A stretch of DNA of 64,000 nt, from positions 682,001 to 746,000 of the forward strand of contig JAGGNK010010225.1 of the NCBI GenBank assembly GCA_017590115.1, written 5' to 3'. Of the stretch, positions 13,142-28,305 are shown piece after piece. Source of the DNA: Montifringilla adamsi (Eukaryota; Chordata; Aves; Passeriformes; Passeridae). The position numbers were made by a program, and so were the translations under genes. The notes beneath the pieces are model-generated. The model worked only from the letters and a program-made list of their open reading frames with translations, had not been told where the DNA came from and searched no databases. Every line of letters begins with the position of its first letter. The stretch's first letter is position 1.

Positions 13142-16100
13142 CTAAAGGGGAAAAAAAAAGGCGGGGATTAGGGACAAAGGAACCCTCACAGTCACATTTA
13201 GAAGATTTATGACACTAATCCCAAGACTTTTACAAAGAGCCACACTGGCATCACTGTTTCCCAAACTTTTACTTGAAATGACGTATTTTTCACTGCATTA
13301 AGTCCTGCCAAAGCAGCAGTTCCCACCCAGAGAGGTCATTTGCCAAGAAGTTGAATTTGTAGCTGATGGCCTACAAATAAGCACCTGGCTGAGAGATAAC
13401 ACCAAATGATGCAGGTTTAATCACTGATCAACAAACCAGAAGAAAGTGAAATAGCAAACTAGTGGCATGTCAAGAATACACTGAGAATGGCACTCCCTGA
13501 GTTTAGTCAGGGTGGATTTTTATCTGATACACCATTAATCACACTGAGGAAATATTTTGGAATTATTACCTTGCTATAAAGAATAAACAAGTTCTCTGAG
13601 ATGGTGACCCCTTAATTCTTTGAGTGTTTTTTTATTTTGCTATCGCTGGTACACAACTGGTACAGTAAGTCCCCAGCACAGAGACACAAGAATAACCAAG
13701 GGAATTTAAAAAAAAATCTTTACCTGAATTTTTCTACATTATATATTTCACAGATTTTTATTTAAAGGAGTATTTTTGAGCTGTTTTGCTCAAAAATACA
13801 ACCCTTTCAATGTAAGCCTCATCTTCAATTAATTGAACATCCAGCACTGTGAAGAGTTTTCATTTACACTTCAATGATTTTTCAAAAATAAATTGGAATT
13901 ACCTAGTCCATACCTATGAAAAATGTCTTTGACCAGACATGACTGACAGAACAAAATAATGAGTAAAACTTCATGTATCATGATATACACAGAAGGAGTC
14001 TGAGAATCAAACATGAGAAAGGACTCTGACATACAGAATACTACACTGAGGAAGACAAAGTCTTATGAATAAAGGAAGAGGTTTTAGCATAAAGAAATGG
14101 TGGCCATTCGGGAAGTGGCTAAAAATTCCTGATATAAAAGTGGAACAACAGCGCATTCTTCAGCAAACAGCTGGCTACACCCCCTCAACACCAGCTGCAA
14201 ATACCTCCACACTTGAGACACCACAGTTATTTGTAAAGATAATGGAAAAAACCCTCCCTCCCTGCCCCATAGCAGGGGAGATGGAATCCTAATCTAAACA
14301 CAAGTCTCAAAAGGAAATAAAGTGCACCAAGTTTCCCTCTCCATGTCCTGAAATAGCAGCAAGCTCTTCTTACTTCCTTTCCTCTCTCACATGGAGGTAC
14401 TTCACCCCAAGGTAACCATGAAAAAATAGGAATTATGTGTCAGAGGTCCTTCACTTACTAGCTAAAGAGGGAAATCAAAGTCATCACAATCAGAGCAGTA
14501 ATTTCCTTCCAACCAAGGTCCCTGATGCATTTCCTTCTGAAGTGGCTGGCGACGTTTTCCACAGAGAAGTTCACCTAACCATGCCCTTTGCTGTTTTCAG
14601 GCAGTTCACACCATATCACCCTGCCTACAGCCTTTGTGAAGAGCCAGGGCACTCAAGTGTTAATTTCCATGCAGAACTGCACATTCCAAGGCAGCACAGA
14701 TCCTTTGGGCCGAGGTTACTGGATGCACAGCATCCTGGTTCAAGTTCAATGCCAACATGATCTCCTCTCTGAAAAATACCCCCACATGTTACATCTCCTC
14801 ATCACCCCAGTTACCAGCTGCCTGCTTCAAATATATTAATACATTTTAGAAATTCAGAATAAGCCTGACTATGGAATATTTTTATTTAGCCACTAACTAA
14901 CCTAAACCATGATACCCAGAAAGCACAAAAATTCACCAATATAAAAAAGCCATCTGAGGATCTTTAAACAAGGCTCAACCTGGGCTTCCAACAAAGAATA
15001 CATCAAAAAGCCTGAATACACCAAAAAAGCCTCAACCTAGTCCCTATATATCAACTAAATTTTCTAAAAACTCACAACTTTTTTTGTTTTTTCTGTCCAG
15101 TAAGTTTGACCTATGCTAGCAGAGGAATCAAATAGAAATTAAGGCCAAAAGTTCCCATAAAAGTAGTTTGAGATGGGATTTTAAGATGGGATGCAAATAA
15201 AATGCAAGACTCAGTAAGAGCCTGCACCAAGTACTGCTGAACAACGCTGAGGATGCCTGAAGGAAGAGCAAGACCAATTTTCATGAAGACTCTACAAGAG
15301 GGAACCAGGTCCAGCAATAAGGTTGTGAAGGCAGCTTCAGCTCCTTGGCTGCCCTGCTGCATGAGCAGGCCTGCCCACGTGAGAAATGAGTTATAAACAC
15401 ACAAAACCAGACTGCAGACCCATTCCTAGCACGGCCAGAACCTCCTCAGCAAGCAACTGGTTTCCAAATTCAGTACAACCAGATCCCAGGGGCACTGCAA
15501 GAACAGAAGTACAGTTTTCTCACCATAATGCATCAGCACTTGAAAGTTTCTGTTGGCACACATACCTGGGTCAGGGATCAAGACATCTAAGCCAGCAAAA
15601 AGCCTGCAGAGCAGTAGGAGCTGAGATCCCCATGGAAAACAACATTTAGTGGTAGTTTGCAGTACTAGTAGCCCTTCTGATGAAGGCCTTAATGACCAAT
15701 TGACTCTAAAAAAGGAACATTTCTTTATGATAAAAAAAAACAGAAGCCAAATTTACAATTCACAGTTAGATTTCTGCTTGCACCTGGACCTGTAGGACAG
15801 TGACAGCTGGAGCTGTTAACAGGCAGGCCCACAACTCTAGGCCCATAATCCATTCAGATTCATGCCCTCTAACTGTGTAGGTAAGAATAGAAAACTGAAA
15901 CAACCATACCTAAACACTCCCTCCCAGCTGCATTTGTTGAATACTGTCTACAGTGACAATTTGGAAACACTGCTTTGTTTCTGAGCAACATAGTTAGTCC
16001 AAATAGAAATTTAGCTCCAACATTTATCTGAAGTCAGTCTACAGTCTGTACTTTAAGCAGCTTACTGAAAAGTCTGAGAAAGAAAAAAACATAAGCTAGG

Positions 16101-19100
16101 ATACATTTGTCATTAGGAAAACACCAACAGGTTTGTGGCTTTGCCAATGTGAAGAATAATACTCAAACACTTTCTTTTGTGTTCTAGTACAGTTACCCAA
16201 TAATTAGCCTTCATTTAAAACTCCCTCCAGCATGTACAAGCTGTTCTGCACCATCACCAACAGGCTGCTCTCAGTCCTAAGCCTGCAGGTCACTCCATTT
16301 GATTGAAAACACAGTAGTCATGTTCTTCATGTGCTTTTAAAACCACAGAGAAACCAGCAGGAGCTCACCTCTCCATCCAGCCTCCTTATATTGCACGTAA
16401 ACTTTACCACTTCAGACAGTGGCAGTTTCTTGTTTCTCTCAAGACTAAAATCCAAAATTCAAATGAATGACTGAAAACTAGGCTGTCTTTCATCACAAAC
16501 TCGTGTTTGAGTTGAGAGGGGTTTAGCCTTGGGGTAGAATGAGAGAAAATGTATTAGGGATGAGGACATAAATTGCTGAGGGCGGTTGGAGGCAAGTAGG
16601 ATGTCAACTTTCTGCCTGTCATCCATATCGCTGGTGCTTGATGGAGTGAGCTTACCCAACACAGAAGTGAGGATTTCTTTCATTATAGTCACAAGAGCCA
16701 GTCCAGTGAAACCTCTTTTTGAAAATGAGGAAGTCCTGACACCTTGGGAACCGGGGGACCTGTGCTCCAGCTCCCACTGCCAGGGTGACAGCGTTCATTG
16801 TGGTTCATGATCAGTGCTTTCTGCCAGGAAACTCAACTGAGTGTCTTCACCAGTGCAGACCCTTCCTGCATCAGTGTAAAATATAAAACGGGAGTCCTAA
16901 AGAAACACAATTAGGCAGCCACAGAGAATGAAGCTGAGGAGAATCCCACTGTCACAGCACATCTGTCACACGCTGTCCACACACAGCATCAACTCTTCCT
17001 GCCATTCTGTTTGTCCCTCCTCTGAAACTCAGTCTTCTACAAGCAACCAGCTACAAACACATCTCCCATAAGAGTAAGTCCCTTCCCTACAACCAGCAGC
17101 ACATCCAGAAATCCTGCTCTGCCCACTCAGCCCCTTCCTCATGGCCAAGAGCTCTCTTTGCACCGCTCTCCACCCTATGCTGTCCTGCACGTGTCACCCC
17201 TCTCACAGCTCATCCACTTCCCTGATCTCCCTGGCTCTGATGGGCACAGCCCTGAACTTCCCAGGCAGCTCCCACAGACTCAGAAGTGACATGCAATAGC
17301 AGCACTCACAGAAGCAAATCATACACTGTGGTATCAAAAGTGTCAGCTTAGAAAATAAATTATGTAAAATTAAAGGGGTACTGGCAGGATTCATAACTGC
17401 AAGCTATTAATATATTGCTGAAAGATGCTCAGTCCTGACAAATCCCTTTTGGGGGATAAAAGCTGCACCGCCATGGGCAGTCCTCTGCTTAGCCTACACA
17501 GGGCCTTGCACAGAAGGGAACCAAGCACAACAGACAGATTATGCTGTCAGCTAGAAATTAAAAAAGCACTAGGCCATGGCAAGCTAACAGATAACAAAAC
17601 CAGGCACTTTTTAAATTTAGTCCTCCTGGAACTGGCAGCACCATAGAGACATCTGCTTGTCCACTTTCAGAGCAGAAAACTGTGCATTCTTTAATTATGA
17701 AATACAATTTTTTGATTAGTCCACATTAGCTTCTATTGACCCAAACCCTCTTTGTAGTCAAGCTCTTGCCCAGCTGCTAATAGAGGATTTTTCCCCACCT
17801 TCCTATATATATCTTGAACCTATGACATATCTCATCTCATATTTCATCTCATCTCTGATTTTTGTTTTTGTTTCTGCACAGTATCACTGACACTGAAATG
17901 TGGTACAACACAGCTATAGCATTCCTGTGAGGTTAGCCAACATCTAATGTACCCTGGTAGGCACTGCTCATCCTCTGACATGTGAACACACCTGCACACA
18001 GCTCACAGACCAGCCAGGCTTCCCCAAACAGATGCAGAGGGCTCATTTTGTGTAGACAAGCCTAGGCAGAATTTCTCCCCTTGGCCAGCCCCACCAGAGG
18101 GCCAGACCCCAAGTATTGGTATTTAATGAAAAGGACATCACAACACAAACAGAAATTTTCCCATTAGAAACATCAGTCAGCAAAGATCAGATATTTTCAA
18201 ACTTGGCTTCTCATTTATCCAAGTGAATCTATCCCGTCCTGCACTGCCAAGGCCTTGACATCCACTTTATTTCAGCATCTCTGAGTTATTGCCAATGAAA
18301 GACATGAACAATTTCTGTTTATGAAATCACCATAAGCTGGAACGTGAATGGAACACACAGCTGCTGGTCAGAACAAGGCACCAGCACACCACGTGCTGGC
18401 CTGAGGCCTTTGCTCTAGAAAGCACTTGTTTGTTACTGTGAAACCACTGTTTCTCCCATCCATTAATCTTTAAAACAATAGTTTAATTGCCACCAGCAAA
18501 CATGTACTTGCTTACTAGCAAATAGATAATGATTAACTGTGTTCCAGTCCCACTCTTCAGAAGGAATCAAGTTTCAGATGTTTTCATTCTGGCCCCCTTT
18601 CCTTCTTGTATCAACATCCCACGTTAATTTGCTGCGCAAGTACAACAGGGAACATGTTTTGCAACAGGAACTTTACTCCATCAATCGCCCACCAGAGCTG
18701 CTGCAGCACTGCCTGTCTTCAGGGATCCCTCTGACTGCAGGGACTGCGCCAGGGCACTCTGCACAAGCTTCTGGCAGGAATAGGGACAGCAGGATCACCA
18801 CTCATTGACCAGAGCATCCCCACCTTACCCAGCCCTGCAGCAGATTCAGTGATTCAGAAACCCCCAAGGTGAAGGCAGTTGAGTGCTCCTTGCACTGCTC
18901 ACAGCAACCAGCCACTGAGTGCTGCTATTTCAGCTTCAGTTTTCCTCAAGCTGTTTTAATTCAGCTGGCAGGCAGGAACAAGAGCAGCAGCCCAGATGTC
19001 AGCACAAGGGCTCATCATGCTCAACATCCAAACAAATAACAACAACCTTGGCACTGGCGCAGCTCCATCCACGGCAAATCTGCAAATGACACTACGTCAG

Positions 19101-19129
19101 AGGAGGTGGTTGAAAAGGCAGAACTTCAG

Positions 19130-19516
19130 CCTAGATGGAGCTTGGGAAACCTGACTGGGCCAAGAGACACTTTACAAGGAGACCTGTGGAGTCCTGCACT
19201 GGGGGTGGAACAATCCCACGGTCAGCCCTGTCGAAAAGGACCTGCACTTTACAACAGGTGTCAGGCTGAGAAAGCTGAGAAGGTGCAGTCTCACTGGGAG
19301 CAATGCAAACCATGTCCTAGGCTAAACTAAGAGGGCCATGGCTGGCCAATCCTGCAGACAGGTTACACAGAGACGTTTCAAATCCCCATCTCTGGAAGTC
19401 TTCAAGACTTGGCAAAACCATGGCTGATGCAATCCAGCAATGTTACAGTTCTGCTTTGAGCAGAAAGTTGGGATCTGATGACCTCCAAAGGTCCTCCTGA
19501 ACAACCAGTGTTTCTA
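19130..19516 (+). mobile_element. Old CR1 LINE fragment with internal deletions
   Basis: Segments such as GGAGTCCTGCACTGGGGGTG and, near the end, a TTTGAGCAGAAAGTTGGGAT and GACCTCCAAAGGTCC pairing correspond to the reverse-transcriptase end and 3' UTR of an older CR1 subfamily. Several internal parts are missing and the edges are approximate. The copy is antisense to SH3BP5 in intron 3. Confidence 0.7.
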
Positions 19517-22500
19517 TCAAATACCATCATATTTTTCCTAGTTTCTCAAAATCTGAAGAACCTTTCTGCAAAACCTTTGCAGTGATGCTGAATATTCTCC
19601 TTGATACTCAGATGCATTTATTTTCCTGAATAAACAGACTAGTAGTGCAACTGGGGGGGAGGGGGGTGTAAGGATTCTGTTTGCTATTTTTAAGGACCAT
19701 GACCTTTCTTTCCCCTCTCCCAACAGCCTAAAAACTGATCCAAACCAGAACTGAAAAATAGTAAAAACACTCCAGAAACCCCTTCTAGCTATACTTTTCT
19801 AAACAATTTCTAAAATCCAAGGCCTTGGGAGTGACCTCATTTTGACACATCTAGGAGGCCTGAGCTATATAATCCATGATGACTGCATCAAAAAATACAG
19901 TCTCTCAAGAGTCTGAAATACTCTTTAAACAGTTTATTATAAAGCTATATAATTGAGCATGGGTTAGAATTTGTTTTTTCAAAAGCAGATTGAAAGATTT
20001 TTAACTGGATGGAGAAGGCAGAGGGGAGGAAAAGGTGAAAACAAGCCTTGCTGGAGTTTTGTGAAATACAAACCATTTCCTCCCTGCTGCATAACTAGAG
20101 AAATGCCTGTGGAACACTAAAACCATGTGTCCCTTAGTCTCTGCTTTTGATTAGGTGTCTTATTCTTGTTCTGGGCTTTTGGTCCCCTAAGTGCACCCAC
20201 CCCTTCTCTTCTAACAGCCAAATTGTTGCAGAACTGACCTGACTCCTGGTTGTGTGTTACATTCCTATGTAGTCTATAAAAAGGCTCAGGAAATAAGAGC
20301 AGACCTACAGAGCATGCTTCAAGAGACATCTAGCTCTGTGCTAAAGTTAGGTGGTATGTGTAACTCCTTTAAGACAGGATCACGAGTGTGTTCGAAGGCC
20401 CAGAAGGTTGAGGGCACAACCAAGAGCTCATTCATTAGCGGCTTCTTTTGCCAGCATGCAGACAGCTGGACTTCTCAAAGGCAGAATCCCACCTCCCTTC
20501 TTTGGGAGCTGTGGAAGGAAATGAGAAAGAAAACATCTGAACACACAGTTCCCTTAAACACTGTTAAGACCAGTCCTGAACTGGACTGAACAATCAGCTG
20601 CCAGCCCTTCTCTGTTCTCTGGCAGCTCCCATCTAGGCTGTAACCAGGATCTTGTGAAACAGGCAAGGATATCCCCTCTGAGCTGATCACTGCCATGTGC
20701 AGTCATCTGAAACCTGCTGGTCTCCTCGCTGGTTTTAATCAGTGTAGCTCCTTGCCTTACAAGAACAGGGAGGTGATGCTCACTTGGGTGCAGAGATTGC
20801 ATGGGAGACACTACCCCAAGCCTTTTGCCCCTCCTTTGTTTTTCATGTGGTTGTTGAGAGATGCTGGTGTGCCTTGGAGTTACTCACACTAATTAACAAG
20901 TCTGTGGCACCAGAGCATGACAAATGGCTCTGTCTAATACCATCCAGGCACAGCCTTCTCGGGCATTCACTGCCATCTGCTTGTTAGTTGTGCAATTGTT
21001 TGTGGCCAAAATTATGAAGCTGTTGCTTTCTGGAAGAGGGGACGATAGAATACGTCCAGGTTTTGATCTCAAAGGTAAAAGATCTTATTAAGAGAGAAAA
21101 ACACCGAGATAATCCTCCCTGCTCTATGCACCTGCATTCTGAGAGCTTAGGCAGTGAGTCAGCGAGTCTAGGGCTTACAGCTGGTTTCCAGGTTTAGAGA
21201 GGCTCTACATGCTCATCTGCACCTGGCAGCAGCCTGCTTTGCTGGAATTAAATATAGAAGCAAGGAACAACTCCCATGAATACACCCTGGAAGAGGTACA
21301 CTGCCTGCGTCAGTGGCTTTTTTTAATCATCCAAGATAATCAACATTCAGCACATACACAAGCAACAGGTACGTTCAGGAGAAACACTGGACCCTTGTCT
21401 CATGTAATCACCACCAAAGCAGCAAATGCTTTTTAAATAGAAGTTTCTACAGTGCTGGTAAGGGATTGGCAGCCTGGTTCTGAAAGCACATCTTGTGCAT
21501 TTATACTGGCATAAGCAAAGACAAGGCATGTGGGTAGGAGTTTCACCTGGCTGATGGGCTGTTCTGGACATGTTCTCCCAGTTCCCAGAAAGCTCCACAC
21601 CCACCAGCCTGTCCTCAATACCAGGAATACACTCTGGAAGAAAGTTCTGTGCTGACCTTGTCTACCTCTGCATGCTCACAGATACTTTTTAGACAGTCAT
21701 CCTCCTAACGGACATGTTGAAGATAACTATTGACCCTTCAACATTTTTTCTAGTCAAATTACACAACTCCATAGCACAGGTGAATAACAGGCTTGCTTCA
21801 CTTAACCAAAGAAGTTGCAGGCGGTGTCCTGGACTAATGAAGGGCTAAGTCCATTCCTCGAAGGAAATAGTCTAGGTAGCAGCAGGAATAGGGAATATGT
21901 CAGTCCCACTTCACACCAATAAAATCCTCCTTTGAGAACAAGCCATTAGCACACTTCACCAAATTAAAAGAACCTACCAAGACAAACCAAACAACAACAA
22001 GGAAACAAAAACCAAACAACCACCAGAAGCAGACAGAGCTAAAAGAGGTGAACATTTCTTCCACATCCTGGCAGCAAAGTTTCTTGTTGAACAGTACAAC
22101 TTTTTGTTTGCTACAATTGAGATGTATTTCTTACAGAAACTAAGTCAATGCAGAGCCATTCCCACACGCTAATTTCCTAATACAGAAATTAAAGTCTTCA
22201 GATAATCTTTTCTAGCAAGGACAAAAGCTCCACAATTCGTTGTTTTACTAGAAGTCATAACAAAGCACATCCAGTAACCAACATCCATATCACATGTGTT
22301 TTGGCAGCAGACCTCAGCATAAGCATTTATCACTCCGAAATAAACTCCCACCTATTTAGACCACTGTACACAATAAACACTTGGTTGACTGAAAAAATTC
22401 CCCAAAGTTGCAAGACTTGTGCTGCCTTCAGCAGTCATCCCTGAACAATTATCACACAAAACAGGTAGACAGGATATCACCCTGACCTCAAGCCACCCAG

Positions 22501-25439
22501 GCTCAAATGCCAACTACTATTTTTAACAGATTATCCTGTCTGTGGTTTACAATCTCTTGAAATAGACTTTACTAGAGGCCAGACCAAAAAAAAAAATCAG
22601 AGGAGAAAATGGTGACAGACAACAAAGCAAAGCAAACCTTTCCTTTAAATTGTTTTGGTTTTTTTTCCTGTAGATCGGTGTTCTGGCAATAGCTGTGGAA
22701 GTGCTACAGTCACACAAAGGAATGCACAACCTAATCTCTCAGATTTTTCCAAACTGCAGAGGATGCAAAATGATGTCACTCAAATCTTCATACAACAGCA
22801 GAGGAAAAAAGGGATTCTGTTCTATTTGCACGTTCCAGCACCCTTTGAGAGCTGCTTATACCTTCCTGCCAGTTCCAACATCTGTTATTGTATCTGTGGC
22901 TAAATGTAATAGCCAGACCACCTACATAACTTCTTTCTGCCTAAATCAGCTGACATCTATCAAAAAAACCCATTTTTTTTCTGTACCAGCCCTCTCCTTG
23001 TTACTCCAAAGAACTGAGGGTATTTCCATACCAACTTAACACAGTATTCCATTACTTCAGATCTACTTGCACAATACTTTAAGTATTTCACAACAGAAAC
23101 AAAAAAACCCAAAACAACATTCTTGAAGGTAGAAAAAGTAAGTAGGTCATTTGATTCCCAGCAATTAATGGAGAGGAGGTTGAATATCTGGCTTTGAGCT
23201 ACTGCCATCCACTATGGCTGAGAACTGATGGAGGCTTTGTAGGGTTGGAGAAAGTGGGAGAGACACCAAAAGAGAGTAATTTTTTTCATCTCTCCTAGAT
23301 AAATTCTTCAAAACAGATTAAACTGTATTTTCTTCTACTTCTACAAAGAAAAGCAGAAGAGGGAAGAACCTCTAATTTACAGAGCACAGTCAACAAATTT
23401 ACATGATGGAGCCCTCCAAGGCATATCAGCAAATAACCATAAGAAAACAGTTTTTGTATCAATAGCTCATACAACCATCCTACAACAGGATAGTGCTCAC
23501 ACAAACCAGAAATGCAGGGTGTATGAACACCAACCCAGAACAACTAGACCCATTCACTGAGGCAGAGCGGCTCCGAGAGATACAGGTGATCTGACTTTTA
23601 GAGAGGTACATGCACACACAGAACTTACTGACACAGCTATTTCAACAAGCAAGTGGTTAAAATTAGTTCCCACTACCCAAATGTGCCGGGAAGATTGTAC
23701 TTGCAGATGACATTGTTACAGGTGCCACCTCTTCTGCAGGAAATAAAAGCCACAGAGCAGTACATTTGAATCAGGTAAGGATTTTTTTTCCGTTCCTCTG
23801 AGAAGTAGCAGTTGTCAGTGCTCCCAAACATGGGACAGATTAAGAGGGTAAAAACCTGCCAGCCATACTGACCTACTGTCCTATTAGTAAGGTTGATGGG
23901 AAGACAAACACATTAAGGAGCTTTCCTTCAGATCCTTGGCATAACTTTCCCAAGCCAACCAGGCAACATCTGTCATCTTTTTGACAGTTTAAGGACACCC
24001 AGTCTGACACAGTCCAATATCACACTGTTCAACCAGGTGACAGAGCCAGAACACAAAAGCCACATTAAGTCAGGCTTTACGTAAATAAATAAGGTTAATA
24101 AATCAGCCAGGCAAAACCTAGCTTGTTGACCCAGGTAAGTGACCCTGAGTTCTCTGCTTCCTAGGCTTTGTTGCTACTTTGGCCTGAAGGAAAATGCAAC
24201 AGAACCGTGATTCAAGACTTAAAATACAGTTTTCAAGTTCTAAGCATTCAGGAGGAACAAAGAGAGCACACCAAGCACAGGCTCTGTGCAGCAGCAGTGA
24301 GACACTGAGCGCTGATGGCAGGGCAGTGACTCCCCACACGCTGCTCACGGGGTTTCAGATCCCAACTGTGCAAACATGACAGGAGACACTCCACCTAACT
24401 TTGAGCATGGCAAAACATTTGCTTGACTGAATCCAAAGTACATCCTGCTTTAGAAAATGTTTACAAAATTCAGTGGATTCCCTGGTAGAAAGTCCAGGAA
24501 GTGACTCCTCACCCTCAATAATAAAGTTACAGATTTGCTTGCTTGGCTTATGCCCTCTCCAGCCATGCTTTGTGTGGGAAGGGAGATTATTGTAGTGAGA
24601 ATGCCCTTTGGGATCACAGCAGTGGGAACTCCACGTTTCACCACAGGACTGACGTCACATCGACACGGTTTCCCCGAGATTTAATGATGTGTTTTGTAAT
24701 AAAAAAACCAAAAACACTGGTGGGAAGAAGGGGTTCAGACCCAGAGCAGGCCCATAGGGAGCAAAAAGGTAAAAAGGACACAGAAAACTTCACAGGCAAA
24801 CAGGTACAACGCACAGCCTCAATGCTTCATACTTTCAGGCACTTCTTGCACAGCCCACCTGTGTCTCCTTCCCTTACCATTTCTTCACAGCACTGAGCTT
24901 CCTGACCGCTCACCCAGCAAGTTCCAGGTCTCTTTTCCCTTCAGAGCACACCAGTCATCTGTTCCCAGGCAAGGCCTGTGCTGCCTGCCTCCCTCCCGTG
25001 CCTGGCCTGCCGCAGCGCCAGCTGAGGCCATCACATCAGCCTCCATCCCACACACAGGTTCCTCAAGCACAAAGTCCCAGCTCAGGAAGGGAGCTGCTCC
25101 CCTGCCTCTCCACCAAGTAATCTAAAAATCACAGCTATTTCCACATGGCGGATTTACAGACCCAGGGAGTGAGTCACTTCTCACCCCATTCACCCCACCT
25201 TCCCAATCCAGGCATCATTCCCTCCCATCTCCCACTGCCAAGAGGCTCCCCAAGACCCACCAGGGCAGCTGCAATACAGCACCATCAGCTAAAAGGGCAA
25301 ACAGCACAGGCAGGGCACAAACAACACAACCTACACTGCCAGCCTAGACTGGTTATTGCAAAAGGCCAGAGCAGCAACATCCATCCAAAATACAAATAAT
25401 AAAAAATGCAAAAAAAAAAAAAAAGCCCTAGTGATCAGA

Positions 25440-25697
25440 CAAGGGAAGCAGTTTTAAACTAAAAGGGGAGAGATTTAGATTACGAAGAAATTATTTACTC
25501 AGAGAGTACTGAGGCACTGTATCAGATTGCCCAGAGCAGCTGTGGATGCCTCATCCCTGGAAGTGTCCAAGGACAGGATGGCTTGGGCATTGAGCAACCT
25601 GGTCTAGTGGGTGGCACCTATGCCCATGGCAGGTGGGCTGGAACTTGTTGATATTTAAGGTCCCTTCTAACCCAAACCATTTTATGACTGTATGATT
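25440..25697 (+). mobile_element. CR1 LINE 3' end
   Basis: This is a clear CR1 3' UTR. It contains GGGGAGAGATTTAGATTA, TGGATGCCTCATCCCTGGAA, GAGCAACCTGGTCTAGTGG and GGTCCCTTCTAACCCAAACC, and it ends in a decayed ATTCTATG-type terminal repeat. A 15-A run (25410-25424) lies just before it. The copy is antisense to SH3BP5 in intron 3 and 5'-truncated, as is usual for CR1. Confidence 0.92.
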
Positions 25698-28305
25698 ACT
25701 TAACAACAATAACAGCCCTTAACTATAGCCACAGAAAGCAGTCAAGTACTCTGGGCATTTGTTTCTTTTCCTGAAACAGTTGGGAGAATTTGCAGAAGGT
25801 TTACCAAGGTTTATTTTCAAGTTTCTGTACTTCTTCCTTTCAAAATGTGAATCCACACAACAGTTATTTGGTTTACGAACAGTTAACCAGAAACACTCCT
25901 TCAGCCAGGAAAGGTCAGCTGGTTGTTCCACTGTAACTGTGCCAATAATTTCGATTTTTACTAGCTCCATGGCAAGTCTCCAAACAGGAATGCAAGTCTG
26001 TCACAGTTCTGCTGACATTTAATTTTTGCTTCTCAAGTTCCTTCTCCCTCCACCTTATTTTTTTTTTTGCCAAGATAAGCTTATCAGATTAGACAAATCA
26101 GTCTTAACTCCTTCTTGTCCTAAACATGAGCATGAGGACTTCAGCTCCTAAAGGTAGGATGGAGAAGGAGATTCCTTATGACATGGGAAGTCAATATACT
26201 GATGGATAACACATTTAGTGTCTAGGAACCAGAGGGAAAGACCTAGATATCTACCACTGTTGGAACTGCACCCAGGAGCTGTCATCCACACCCAATGCTG
26301 CCCTCCTTCTCCCAGCAGAGCCAGCTGGTGCTGTGATCCCATTAGCTCTCACTCACTGAGCGAATTTGGATACAAAACTCGGGTGCTGCAGAAATTGACA
26401 CTGGCAAGACCACAGTTTCCAGTTTCTAATTACTCTTTAAGGATGTTCGGCAGTTTTGAACCTCAAAATTACAAGAATTTAAAAAGCTTTTGTTTCTCGA
26501 GCTAAGGAAGTTACCATCTGCAACTTTCCCCACTTGCCACACTACTTCCAGACATCTCAAGCTGTACACTTAGAAGCTGAGACGCAATCGCCACCTCGGA
26601 AAGTTTTGTTCATTTACTGGCTTGATCTCTACAAAGAAGGGTATCAGTCTCACCTGCTGAGGAAGACTCTTCCAGCTGGGTAGGTGTGCTCTTATCTGCT
26701 TATACCCCTCCCACCTTCACCACAAAGTGGCTCAGTTCCTCCTCCATTCCTGTTCTGCAGGATTACAGCAGCTACTTCTCATCCTGATTCACTTCGAATA
26801 AAAAAAGTCATTGAATCACACCAAAACTCACATTTGAGAGAGGAAATAATTTCCCAGTGGTAACTGGGCTCCCCTAAGTTTTGTGAAGACAAACAGAATG
26901 GCGGTGCAGGATCTGAATATCTGAAAGCTCACCTCTAATAATTCTTTATTCTCTCAGCTGATTTCTTCACACAGATATGGCAATGCAGTTATAAAATATT
27001 ACATGACTAAAAGATTATTAGTGAGGTGAGAGAAAGGAGCTCTACAACATAAAAAGTTGCAGGGAACAGGATGGGACAGCTGTCCCTACTTGTCTATCAA
27101 CTGCATTTCCTCACAGGTATGCCTGACCTCAATGGAGAACAACCACTGTAAATACTCATTCCAGCAGGTTTTTCCAAGCCTTTTCAGATAAAAAAGTGCT
27201 GCTTAAGTATGTCAACAACATTAAAAAGAGAGAAAAAGAGAAATAGTTGTAAAACCTAGGAAATCTGACCCAAGAAGAAGCAGAACATGCATATCCTCCA
27301 ACATACTGCCGTATGAACACATGGTACAGGTGGGTCCTTTACTGAGATGTACTGACAGGTATAACCCAGCACAGATCTTTCACCTATTTTTGCCTGAAGC
27401 TAGTTTTCTGACACTTTTTTGTAAAAGCTAAATGAGGCAGGGGGGCAGAGGGGTGAAGGGAATTTCACAAAGCGAAATCATGTCTCTCCCAAATAGGCTG
27501 AGCACTGAAGTTCAGCAAAGCATCCTCACTCCCAATCTGAGCCAATAAAATGTAACCCCTCACCCTGCCTCAAAACCAAACTAAACCAGCCCATCACCAA
27601 ACAAAAACCAACCGACAAAAAAGAACCAGAACCAAAGCAATGCTGAAACTTAATTAAAATCAATACTCCCAGGGTTCTTAGTCAGGTTAGGGTCACTAAA
27701 AATACATGGATTGTTTTATTTGTGAGGGTGGGAATGCACTTTTATCAGATTCTTTTTCCAGCAGAAGCAAAGCAGAAAGGCACATCTCCTGTTCAATTTG
27801 TCTATGGGTTCACAAGTGATGATGTATGGATAGCAGTGTTTTAAAGGCACCTCTCACCCCATGACCCCAAAGTGCTTTTACTTCCCTTAATGAACTCAGC
27901 TCCAGAGCAGCCTGACAGCTTCATTTTACATGGGAACTGGGAGAGACATGAAGTCATTCATCTGTGCCATGCAGCAGCACAAAATCAGCTCCTGCCAGCC
28001 CAGTGATTTATGCATCAGACCACACTTGCTTTTGCACAGCATCCTGTCACCAGGGAGGTAACACACTTCCCAGCCCTGTCACCGTAGTGCTCAGGCACTA
28101 CTGTGAGCACCATTGCATAGGCACTTTCCAGCCCCAGCCCTGGAAGTGAAGTCAACAGTGGCTTAAGACACTCCTTACCTCAGGAGGCTCAGGACTTCTA
28201 TTTACATTATTAATGTTTCCTGGCAACTTCACCCTTCTGCCCCATTAACTTTGGGCAAGAAAAGTCTCATTCTTTGATTAGACAATTAGGGAGACAGCTA
28301 CTAGT

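Noticed and set aside
12794..13171. Plus-strand open frame over exon 4
   Set aside because: It is the antisense shadow of SH3BP5 exon 4.
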